Part shown: in pieces, positions 12,785 to 23,753 of the stretch
Layout of the letters: each line of letters starts with the position of its first letter
How positions within the stretch are numbered: the first letter of the stretch is position 1
The notes under the pieces: generated by a model
What the model saw: only the letters and a program-made list of their open reading frames with translations
What the model was told of the DNA's origin: nothing
Database searches by the model: none
Made by a program: the position numbers and the translations under genes
Assembly: GCA_022702705.1 (NCBI GenBank)
Contig: CM040430.1
Coordinates: 81,674,227 to 81,738,226, forward strand
Source: Papilionanthe hookeriana x Papilionanthe teres
Taxonomy: Eukaryota; Streptophyta; Magnoliopsida; Asparagales; Orchidaceae
Length of the DNA stretch: 64,000 nt
Direction of reading: 5' to 3'

Positions 12785-12802
12785 TGGCGTCGTTGCCGAG
12801 GA
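12785..12802 (+). other. Primer binding site, tRNA-Asp type
   Basis: TGGCGTCGTTGCCGAGGA is a near match to the complement of the 3' end of plant tRNA-Asp(GTC), TGGCGCCGTTGCCGGGGA. It lies 6 bp after the LTR end. This is the site where the tRNA would prime minus-strand DNA synthesis. A more decayed copy of the same word lies at 12690-12706. Confidence 0.75.
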
Positions 12803-12911
12803 TAGGATAAAATAAAAAGTAAAAAAAAAGAAATATTAAATAAAATAAAAATATAAACAAAAATATAAAAACAAAACAACAAAACAAAACAAGTATATTT
12901 TTTTAAATTTT

Positions 12912-14465
12912 ATGCGTAGTTATGGATCTGAAGGATTATTACCTTTTGATTCTGAATTAAAAAGAACAATTAAAAGAATTAAAAAAGGAAAACAATTTTC
13001 AAAATATCAAGAAATGTCTGACTTACATAACAATAATCAAAATCCAATTGAAATTAATGAATAAAATAATTATAAATCATTAAGGGAATATGCAAATCCT
13101 ACAGCTGATGAACTTCGTGTTAGTATTTAAATTCCAGTTGTAGATGCTAATTCTTTTGAGCTTAAACCTTCTATTATTCAAATGGTTCAAAACAATCAAT
13201 TTGGAGGAACACTTAATGAGGAAAAAATTACATCTTGCTAGTTTTTTAGAACTTTGTTCTCCCTTTAAATATAATAATGTTTCTGATGATGCTATTAGGC
13301 TTAGACTCTTTCCTTTTTCCTTAAAACATAAAGTAAAGATGTGGCTTATTTCATTAGCAACTTGTTCTATTAAAACATGGGCAGATATGACACAAAAATT
13401 CCTTGCTAAATATTTTCCTCCTTCTAAAACTGCTAAATTGAGAAATGATATTACTTCATTTACACAATTTAATGGAGAAATAATTATGAAGCTTGGGAAA
13501 GATTTAAAGAACTATTAAGAAAATGTCCTCATCATGCTTTACCAGATTGGTTAATTATTCAAACATTTTATAATGGACTTATTAGATCACTTAGATCTAT
13601 TATAGATGCTCGTCGTCGGTGGTTCTTTAATGGCTAAGACATTTGAAGAAGCCTACACCTTAATTGATGAAATAGCTAATAATAATTTTCAATAGCCTTC
13701 TGAAAGGGTAAATCCTAAAAGAATGGCCAGTATTCAAGATAATGAAGTCTTTTCTATTTTAGCTTCACAAGTGGTTGCGATATCTAAGAAATTAGATAAT
13801 TTTTTTATTAATATATCTCATGTAATTAATGACAATTCTGCAAATTCTGATGATTCTGAAACAATGGAAACTTTACAAGCTATTTCTAGTAAAACTAATA
13901 ACCCTTATTCTAATTACTATAATCCTGGTTGGAAAATAATCCTAATTTTAATTGGAGTAATGGACATCAAGTTAATCTAAATTGGAACAATTAAGGAAAT
14001 TCAAACTATAGACCAACTTATCCTCCTGGTTATAACAATCAGCAGAAAAAGTTATTTGTAGAAGAATTAATCTTGCAACTAAGTAATCAACTACAAAGTC
14101 AAAACTCTGCTATTTGTAATATTAAGAATCAGATGCCTAGCAACGTCGAAGTTAATCCTAAAGAATCTGGAAAAGTACATGAACAACCGAAAGCTGTACA
14201 ACTCAGAAGTGGAAAGGAATTGACAGAGAAAATATGGAATGAAATTGAAAAAGAGAAAGAAATTGAAGAGATTGAAAAACTTAAAGATACCCTTTCTCCA
14301 AGTAAAGATCAGACTATTGTACCTATTGAAGTGGAAATTGAAAGACCACTACAACCTTTTCCTCAAAGACTTAAACAGCAGAAGCTTAACCATCAATTTT
14401 CTAAGTTCTTTGAAATTTTTAAGAAACTTACTATCAACATTCCTTTTGCTGAAGCTTTGGAGTAA
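12912..14465 (+). pseudogene. Ty3/gypsy (Athila-like) gag, broken
   Basis: The start at 12912 gives MRSYGSEGLLP, matching the MRNKGS.RLVP start of the copy at 59876. Capsid landmarks follow: MVQNNQFGGT near 13185, LASFLELCSPFKY near 13240, RLRLFPFSL near 13300 and KFLAKYFPPSKTAKLRNDI near 13400. A lysine/glutamate-rich tail near 14140-14330 contains VQLRSGKE. Breaks include in-frame stops at about 13061, 13128-13130, 13693-13695 and 14463-14465, a frameshift near 13220 and others near 13500. A disrupted stretch near 13610 corresponds to the AAAGGS block of the other copy. Most stops could come from one C-to-T or G-to-A change. It is non-functional. Confidence 0.82.
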
Positions 14466-15060
14466 ATGCCAAGCTATGCAAAATTTATGAAGGATATTTT
14501 AAGCAAGAAGAGAAAATTTGAAGCTTATGAAACTGTTGCATTAAGTGAAGAATGTAGTGTAATAATTCAGAAGAAATTACCTCAGAAACTTAAAGATCCT
14601 GGAAGTTTCACTATACCATGTGCTATTAGAGAAAAATTCTGTGGAAAAGCCTTATGTGATTTAGGAGCTAGTATTAATCTCATGCCATTTCTAATCTTTT
14701 GAAGGTTAGATTTAGGAGAGATTTCTCCTGCCACTGTAACTCTGCAGATAGCTGATCGATCGATCACTTATCCTAAAGGAGTTATAGAGGATGTTCTTGT
14801 TAAGGTAGATAAATTTATCTTCCATGTGGATTTCATTGTCCTAGATATGGAAGAAGATAAAGAAATACCTATCACTTTAGGGAGACCTTTTCTAGCTACT
14901 GGTCGAGCTATGATTGATGTGCAAAAGGAGAATTAACGATGAGAGTTAATGATCAAGAGATAACATTCAATGTTCTGAAATCAATGAGGTATCCTGATAA
15001 AGAAAAATGCTATCGGATGGATATTTTTGATTATATAATTGAAAAGCATTAGCAAGAAAA
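14466..15060 (+). pseudogene. Retropepsin-type aspartic protease, broken
   Basis: The frame opens with the protease lead-in (PSYAKFMKDIL) and reaches the catalytic block ALCDLGASINLMPF at about 14650-14695; D-L-G-A-S is intact. The later landmarks ADRSITYPKGVIEDVLVK, FIVLDMEEDKE and TLGRPF follow, then a DVQK block. An in-frame TGA at 14700-14702 interrupts it just after the catalytic block, and a frameshift near 14930 shifts the tail. In the family this enzyme cuts the Gag-Pol polyprotein in the assembling particle. Confidence 0.8.
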
Positions 15061-16526
15061 ATGTAAGATCATTTCTGATGATAAAGATAAAGAATCTATG
15101 TTATATAATGAGTCATTAAATGAAGAAATTTTATCTGAAGACAATCATTATATTCATGAAAATTGGGAAATTTTAGACACAACTAAAAATGATATACTTT
15201 TACCCTCAATTGAAAGAGCCCCTGAACTGGAATTAAAAATATTACCTGCACAGTTAAAGTATGTATTTCTTAGAAATTCATTAACTTTACATGTAATTAT
15301 ATCTTCAGAATTAAGCAAAGATCGAGAAGAGAAATTAATAGGAGTTCTGAAGAATTATAAGAAAGCTTTTGGTTGGAATATTGCAGATATAAAAGGAATA
15401 AGCCCTTCAATCTTTATGAATAGGATTTTAATGGAAGAAAATTGTAAACCCACTATTAAACCTCAAAGAAGATTAAACCCAATTATGAAAGAGGTTGTCA
15501 AGAAAAAGATTTTGAAATGGTTAGATGTTGGAATTATTTATCCTATTTCAGACAGCCAATGAGTGAGTCCTATTCATTATGTTCTGAAGAAAGGAGGAGT
15601 AACTATCACTGTTAATGAAAAAAATGAATTAATCCCAACAAGACAAGTTACTGGATGGTGTATTTGCATCGACTATCTAAAATTAAACAACGTCACTAGA
15701 AAGGATCATTTTTCTTTACCATTCTTGGATCAAATGCTGGATAAACTAGCTGGACACTCATATGTCTGTTTTCTGGATGGATATTCTGGTTATCATCAAT
15801 TACCCATTGCTCCTGAGGATCAAGAAAAGACAACATTTACAAGTCCTTATGAAACATTTGCCTTTAGAAGAATGCCTTTCGGTTTATGCAATGCACCTGC
15901 AACTTTTCAAAGATGTATGATGTCAATATTCTATGATTTGATTGATAAAGGAATTGAGGTATTTATGGATGATTTTTTAGTTTTTGGAACTTCTTTTGAA
16001 TCTTGCTTGGAAAATATAACGAAAGTTTTGAAGAGATGTGAAAAAACAAATTTAGTTCTAAACTGGGAAAAATGTCAATTTATGGTCACAGAAGGAATTG
16101 TACTTGGACATAAAGTTTCACAAATAGGGATGGAAGTTGATTAGGCAAAAGTGAAAATTATTACTAAACTGCAACCACCTATTACTGTTACTGATGTGAG
16201 AAGTTTTCTGGGTTATGCTGGATTTTATAGGAGATATATAAATGATTTTTCTAAAATTGCTAAACCTCTTTGCCATTTATTGGAAATAGAAGCTAAATTT
16301 GAATTTAATGAAGATTGTCTGAATGCTTTCAATATTCTGAAAGAAAAATTAATCATTGCACTGGTTTTTGTTGCACCTGATTGGAATAAACCTTTTGAAT
16401 TAATGTGTGATGCAAGTGATTATGTAATCGGAGTTGTATTAAGACAAAAATATGAGAAAATTTTCAAAGTTATATACTATGCTAGCAAAACTCATAATGA
16501 AACTCAAATAAATTACACTACTACTG
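15061..16526 (+). pseudogene. Ty3/gypsy reverse transcriptase and start of RNase H, broken
   Basis: About 15098-15560 is the pre-RT segment (DIKGISPSIFMNRI, QRRLNPIMKEV). About 15563-16140 is the RT core: CIDYLKLN, LDGYSGYHQ, AFRRMPFGLCNAPATFQ and the active-site motif VFMDDF at about 15960. About 16151-16526 is the RT thumb (RSFLGYAGFYRRYI) and the start of RNase H (LMCDASDY, YYASKT, INYTTT). In-frame stops at 15560-15562 (TGA) and 16142-16144 (TAG) are the only breaks in this stretch. The element is cut at 16526, inside RNase H, by the giant inverted repeat; the rest of RNase H and integrase are not present downstream. Confidence 0.88.
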
Positions 16527-19500
16527 TGTCGACATATTTTTAGGTTGTGTGTTTTGAAAAGGGGGTCACCTATAGAAATTGTCGGCGAATCTTAAATTTA
16601 ATTTAAATATATATATAATTTAGAAAGTAGTATTTGATTTTGAAAATAATTTTAAATTTGAAAATTTTAAGATATGAAATCAAACCGATCTCACATCCCA
16701 AATAGTTTATATAAACGAGCACCGCACCACAAACCGTGTATCTATCCCGAAGAATAGACACACTCGCTCGATAATGGGGCTCAATTAAATAAACTAGAAG
16801 ATTTGTGACATCCGTTTGGTCTGCGAACCAATTTTATAAGCCGACAAGTTCCCTCGCTTAATATAAATGAATTAAGCGGTGGTTTATATTACCTGTGTTC
16901 TTAAAGTTCCCTATAAGGGCAAGCCCCTATAGTTAATTACATCTTAAATGATGAGAATCATTTAAGAAAACTCTCGATAATTATTAGTGGTTTTGCTCTC
17001 AAGAATTTCAAAGTTTAAGATTTTCAAAGGATTTGAGTTTTGGAATTTCAATAGGGAATGGATCAAATTTGGAACAGTTTATTTCAAGAATCCAAGGGAA
17101 GAGAAGTAGGAGAAGCTGAAGATCCAAGAAGAATCTTGGCAACTTCCCAAACTATCCTATTGTTTGGTTTAGATTTGGGAGTTTATTTGATGTTATAATC
17201 CTGCTAATTTTAATTAGTTAGGACTTATATTCGTATGACATGATCATACAAACAGCCTGGAAGATATGAGGGTTTATGTCGTATCGAACGACTACCTCGG
17301 AGTCCTAAGACCGGTTAGGGCTTAATTTACATAATATGATTATGCAAATGCCTAACGGAGAGTTGAGGATTTATGTTGCACTAGGCAAACTACCTCGAAG
17401 TCTTATGGCTTGGTTATTTAATTCTAAGGAAAGTTTTGTTGAAGTAGACTCGAGTTTTGTCGATGACGATGGCCATGCTGCCCACTATGCTCCAAGCTCC
17501 TTGTTGTTGCGAGGTTTAGTTTTAGAAGTCATAAATCAGGAGATGAGAGAAGTGTTTTGGTTTAGAAATCTTAAAATCCAAGTGTTTTTAATATTTTAAT
17601 TAAAACAAATCTTAAAGTTGTTTAAACGAAACCGATTAAGATCCCACGGTTCCGTCATCCCGCACCGTTATTTTCATCGAATTCACTTAGTCCAGATGAA
17701 TTTGCTAAACTCAACTGAATGAGTTCCACACTTTCATTTAGACCGTGGGAAATCCCGTTAGCAACACGTGGGTTACATCATCCGAGGTATTCCCGATCAT
17801 TCAACGAGACGTTTTAATTTAGTTGCAATTGTAGTTTTGTTGTTCTGTTTGTGATTAAATTTTGAGTTGTTTTATATTTTGAAATGTTGTGGCGGTGATT
17901 TTTATCTTGTAATGACTTTTAATTTAGTTTTGGTTTCAGTTCAGGGACTATCCTAAAGGTTTTGGTTTTCATGCAACAGTTTGTTTATCATGCAAGAAAA
18001 GTAAAGTAGTGCATGTGCAGTAATAAAGTAAATTGCAATAAAATAAAAGCGTACCTGGAGGGTCTTCCCGTCATCCCAAGCTGCACTTAAAACACATGTT
18101 AAGGCATTTAAATATTTCAACAAGTACCTAGGTAAAGCTAAGGGAAAGGTTTTGGTTGTCTACCAAAGTCCTAATCCTATAGCTAATCATCTCTTATGAC
18201 GTCTAGGTTCTTGTGTTTTGGTTTAAGGATGACTTTCTTCACCCAAGAACAATTAAATTCAATTGTTCTTATAAACATCCTATCATATTGAGGAAGTGCT
18301 TAAGACGAGTCTTAAACATCTTTTCAATACCTCTAGGATTGTTTTAAGTCCAAGAGAATTTAATTATACAAGTGAATTAATCATCCAAGGAGTTTAAGTT
18401 TTGTTCTCTTGCTCAGTGAACTAGGACATTTGAATATCCTATAAGTGAAGTAACACTTCACTTGATGCCTCATTTAAGAGTTATAATAATAAGAGCTTTA
18501 AAAGGGCAAATCAAATTATTAAGTATTTTAATGATTTAAACTTAATGATTTAATTTTAATTTTGACTTAATTATAAAAAGTTAGTTTAAGTTTGGAATAG
18601 TGTTCAAGTTATTTTAGATTTAATTCTTAATGATTTCATTTAGGTTTGTTGTTAAATGATTTTAATTTAATTTAATTCAATTTAATTTTAATTCAATTTA
18701 ATTTAATTTTAATTTAATTTGATTTAATTTAATTTAATTTAATTTAATTTAATTTTAATTTAATTTAATTTAATTTTAATTTAATTTCAATTTAATTTAA
18801 TTTAATTTTAATTTAATTTAGTTTTAATTTAATTTTAATTTTAATTTAATTTAATTTTAGTTTAATTTTAATTTGGATTATTATTTTAATTTTTTTAATT
18901 AAGAATTAAGTATTATTGAAGTGATTTATTTAGGGATTTTTAAATTAAAGAATAAATATCCTCTTAATAATATCCCTACTTTAATAATTCCAATTTCTAT
19001 TATTTTCCCAAAATTTCAATTAATTAATTAATTAAAGTTTTATTTTAATTATTTTTGAAATGGTTAGTAGGTTTCTACCCTCAATCATTTAAGTTTCAAT
19101 CATCCAAAATCAGTTTAAAATCAAATATTTTACCCTCCCTTTTTAATTAATCCTAAAATTTTAATTAAAGGTTGAAATTTTTTAATTACCATTTTGCCCT
19201 TCAAGCTTAATAATTCTATAACTCACTAAATTAAGCTCAAATGAACTTGAAATTTTTATGTAACCTCACTCACATGTCAATTAAGACATTAGAGGAGAAA
19301 ATGTGATTTTTCTGTATTTAATTTATTTATGTAATTATTTTTAATGGAAAATAGGGATTTTCAAGGAAAATTCAATAACATGACCAAGAAAATGTTTCTG
19401 TCCTTAAGAAAATTATGGGATGTTCCTAATGACCAGAGGACCATTTGGACCAATTTTGGTGATTTTTTGAATTATATTTTATTTATTAGAATTATTTTGA

Positions 19501-21735
19501 GTTTTGGAGTATTAATTAATTTTAAAATAAAATTAAAGTTGAAAAATGGATTTTATATTTTTCTTAAATCTCTCTAACCTCAAGGAGTTCAGAGAAACAA
19601 ATTTTGTATTTTTCTGATTTTTCTTTGATTTATTAGAATTATTTTAGTGAAAAGGTTGAAAAATACATTTTTTAATATTAAAAATTACATTAAGCCTTTA
19701 AAATTCAATATCTTATCCTAGGGACTTAAGAAAAATATTTGGTTTGTTCCTAAGTAATTAGAATTCAAAATGTGACATTTTGGTGATTTTTAATATTTTT
19801 ATGATTTTTATTATTTTTTAATTATTAAAAATATTAAAATAATGATAAAAATCAACTTTTTTAGAAAATTACAATTTTAATTTTCCTAAGTTCCTCTGAT
19901 ATCAGAGAAGCTCCAAAACCATTTTTGTGAATTTTTGAAAAGTATTTTGTGAGTTATGAATTTTTAAAGTTTAATTTTACCCATTTTGCTTAAGAGGCTT
20001 AATCAACCCATTTGGTGGGGTTAATCAAGTCCAATTGATTTCAAATTTTTATGAGATGTTCCTCTAATCCCAAAGATCAGTGGAGAATTATTTTTAAGTT
20101 AATTTGATGTGTAGTTAACCCTAATTAATTAAAATTCAATTTTGGGTATTTAGACCAATTAGGGTTATTCCAAGTGAATTAACTCAAAACTTATTTTTCC
20201 TAGGTTCCTCTAGTCATAAGAAACATCACCAAATTTTCCTAGAATTTATTTCTCAATATGCTAATTATTGGAATTAAAATATTCAAAACAGTAACATGCA
20301 ATTGAAAAATCAATAACTTCTCATAGGGATGGCCTCTGACCTTGGAAAATTCAGGGAATGTTCCCAAGTTCGGAGGCTTTAAAAGCCCTATGGTCTCATG
20401 CCATGATGAATTGTCTATGTGCATGGAGAATTAAAATAGTGCAGAGAGTAAATAAATTATTAAAAATAAAATAATTAATGAAATTAATTAATTTCTTTTA
20501 CACATTATTCTCCTCGGTTCACTGAGCAAGAGGGTATTTTTATTTTATTTTTGTGATTTTTCTACACAAAGTTATGGATTTTCTAAGTTCTGGTAATTTA
20601 ATAAATAAGAAAAATCCCTATTTATCTACTTATCCACGCGGCGCCACGCAATCCTCGGCAGCTCCGAACGCCGCGCGGCGCATTCCTATTCGACGCCGCC
20701 ATCCGACTCGCGCTCCGGGGGCCCGCGGTTCATGTACCATCTGCGGCGTCCGGCTCGATCTCGACCGTCCGCTCGATACACGCTCGATCCGACGGCTCTC
20801 CGGTCATCGTCTACGACCGGTGTGCACCCGTGACCGTCCACACTAAAACCCTAAGAACTCACTCGATTCTCAACGGATTTTTGTGTTCTTATGCTCTATG
20901 GATTCGTCTTGAAGAGACGAACACATCCATACAGTAAACATGCATTGAAATCGATTCATATCAAATGGAGAATCTCCAGAAGCTCGGGAAGAAGAGAGAG
21001 TTCATACCTTTGCTCAGAGAAGTGAAGCTTCGATCTGAGAGTTGTGTCACGTTCGATTGGGTCCAAGCAAGCTCCAGATGAAGTCCCTTGGCCTGGTGAA
21101 TTGCCTAGGTACAAAAGTGACCACAGCCGATCACAAAGCTTGGAGGCTGGAAGCAATGGCTGGCCTGGTGAAGGGGCTTTTACTGGGAAACTTCTCCTCT
21201 TGGTCTGGTGAAGGTGTAGAGCCAATCAATTTGGGGATTGACTCACTGTGGTGAAGTGTCCTGGTTTTGGGCTTGAATTTCAACTCTGAAATTGAGCTTA
21301 CAGAGAGGAAATGGCAGGGGGATTTCAGTGGGGATCAAGTGCTCTAGGTGTGGGGGAGAGTCTGGAGTGATTTTGGCAGAGTTTCCTCAAGGTTTTTGTT
21401 CAGCCTCTCTCATGGCCGAGAGAGGTGGGGTTTAAATAGGAGAGGCTGGAGGGCCTCCCAGGGGGGTTTGAAGGCTTGGATCAGCTGCTCAGGGGAAGAG
21501 AAGAACAGCCATGGTGGCCATTGGGCATGGGGCAGCTCAGCAGGGGAGAATTTCAATGTTAGGCTCACATGGTGCTCTCGGGTGTGGTGTTTTCCGGCGA
21601 TCCAGGCGGCTGGCCGGCAGGCATGGGTCACCCTCAGGTTCAGGTGAGTCAGGGCTGGGGTTTTGTGTATTCAATTGGTAGTTGCCAAGTGTAAAGTGGT
21701 TGGATCAAAATGGAATGGGGGCATGGCTAATTTTG
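16527..21735 (+). repeat. Left arm of the giant inverted repeat
   Basis: In order it holds the terminal 330 bp with 'agttccctataagggcaagc', a block at 17280-17580 that recurs at 57160-57420, and a GC-moderate block at 17640-17800. The AATTT array (18643-18880) follows, then about 1.6 kb of AT-rich sequence with scattered 'cctctga.cttgg' words (18900-20560). A GC-rich island lies at 20630-20830, and a segment at 20890-21735 includes a TATA-like ttTAAATAGG at about 21430-21440. Every part has a reverse-strand partner in 23754-28917. Short open frames inside (for example 21042-21254 and 21348-21647) have partners in the other arm, but I see no known domain. Confidence 0.75.
18643..18880. repeat. 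(TTTAA)n-type pentanucleotide array, left arm
   Basis: Nearly pure runs of aattt and aattttaattt words over about 240 bp. The mirror array lies at about 26600-26775, so the repeat predates the divergence of the two arms. Confidence 0.9.
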
Positions 21736-23253
21736 GCTCAATTTGGTCAACTCATGCATTTGGGTTGGGTTCACCTTCCCATGACTTGGTTTTAGGCTGA
21801 GGGAATGAGTTAGGTTAGCAGGTCAAAGGTGGTGAGGTCCCTTTCTTAAGAATATTTAAATTAGATTTGGGTTTAAGGGAGACATGATTAAGGCTAATGA
21901 CTTTTAGGAATTATGGAAAGAGCCTCCCTCCTTTCCTATCTTGGGTATGGTGAGGTGCCCAAAGCCCTCATGGCTCCCATGTGGCTCATGCATGGCTTCA
22001 TGGCTCACCTTTGGCTTGGAAGAAGCTAAGTCAACTTTCATGAAAGAGGTTTTTAGGAATTTTGGTAATTTAGGGGTGATTTGATAGGATTTGGCATATG
22101 GCTTAATTTAGAAAAATTTGATGGCTTAATTAGAACTTAGGGATGATTTCAATTAAGGGTATGATGAGAAGAATTTGTCATATGGGCTTTAGCATGAAGT
22201 TTGGGCTTTTGGAATCATTTTGGAGTGGGCTTTTTAGGAAGGCCTAAGGAAGTGGGCCTTAGGTTTTAAAATAAATTTATGGATGGGAATTTTGTAAAAG
22301 GTTGGGCCAAATAATTGTTGGGTTTGGTTTAGAGATGTGTCATGAGTAATTTGAAATAAATTTGAGGTGGTTTGGGTTTGAATTGGGTGGAGTTTGGGCT
22401 TCTTTGGTAAAGGGGCCAATATAGGTCAAATTGGGCTAATTTGGGCCAATGTTGGGCTAGGGTTGAAATTGATGTAAAATTAATGTTGGGAAATGTTTAT
22501 GGGGGTACTACAAAGAGTTTTCAACTTTGGTTGGGCTTTAATTTTGGGATTTGGGCCCATTTGGGTTAGGTTCTGGGTTTAGGTCAAAAGTGGGAATTTT
22601 GGCTTTGGGTTGATTTGGGTGGAGTTTAGGTTCAAATTTTGGGCAAATCATGTTAGTGTTTTGTTTGTGGGGATGTTAGGGAAAGTTTAGAAAAGGTTTG
22701 GGGTCAATTGGAGTTAAATTGGGTTAGTTTGGGCTAAGTTTCGGGTCATGGGTCCAAATCGGGCTTTAAGGTCAAAAGTGAAATTGGATTCAAATGTCAA
22801 TCAAATTGGGCTTGGATTTGGTCTAGATTGACATTAGGGATATTTAATTGAAGTTTAGAATTGTATTGGACCAAAATTGGGGTCAATTGGGTTGATTTGG
22901 TTTGACATCGGGTTCACTTTAGGTTAAAAATGGGTCAAATCGGGGTTTTGGTAAAAGTGGGGTAAATTGGCAAAATTGGCCCATGGTGTAGTTGAACAAA
23001 ATGAAATTGAGAATATTTGGGATTTTTTGGAATTTTCTGGGAATTTTTGGAATTTATAAAAGTTTGGCCAAAAGTGTATTTTTAGTGTATTTGGAGTGTA
23101 TTTTTGGAAATTTTGGTATATTTGATCAATTTGAGTGATGTGGAAATGTTTGGGATTGGTTTTGAGGAATTTTGGGTGATTTGGAGATTTTGGAAAATTT
23201 GGGCAATTTCAAGGGCTTTTGGTAGGTTTGATGGTGTAGGTCCCGGGTCAAAA
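21736..23253. other. G/T-rich spacer of the inverted repeat
   Basis: The + strand is dominated by short words such as ttgggc, gggtt, gggcc and ggtcaaa. No domain or convincing reading frame is visible. There is no counterpart on the right of the gap, because the right arm meets the gap at the point matching about 21735. The missing half, if there is one, would lie in the Ns. Confidence 0.6.
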
Positions 23254-23753
23254 NNNNNNNNNNNNNNNNNNNNNNNNNNNNNNNNNNNNNNNNNNNNNNN
23301 NNNNNNNNNNNNNNNNNNNNNNNNNNNNNNNNNNNNNNNNNNNNNNNNNNNNNNNNNNNNNNNNNNNNNNNNNNNNNNNNNNNNNNNNNNNNNNNNNNNN
23401 NNNNNNNNNNNNNNNNNNNNNNNNNNNNNNNNNNNNNNNNNNNNNNNNNNNNNNNNNNNNNNNNNNNNNNNNNNNNNNNNNNNNNNNNNNNNNNNNNNNN
23501 NNNNNNNNNNNNNNNNNNNNNNNNNNNNNNNNNNNNNNNNNNNNNNNNNNNNNNNNNNNNNNNNNNNNNNNNNNNNNNNNNNNNNNNNNNNNNNNNNNNN
23601 NNNNNNNNNNNNNNNNNNNNNNNNNNNNNNNNNNNNNNNNNNNNNNNNNNNNNNNNNNNNNNNNNNNNNNNNNNNNNNNNNNNNNNNNNNNNNNNNNNNN
23701 NNNNNNNNNNNNNNNNNNNNNNNNNNNNNNNNNNNNNNNNNNNNNNNNNNNNN
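23254..23753. other. Assembly gap, exactly 500 N
   Basis: The run is exactly 500 bases long, a typical fixed-size scaffold gap rather than a measured distance. Open frames reported across it are meaningless. Confidence 0.99.

Noticed and set aside
12785..12802. tRNA-Asp gene
   Set aside because: Only the complement of the tRNA 3' end is present; it is a primer site, not a tRNA gene.
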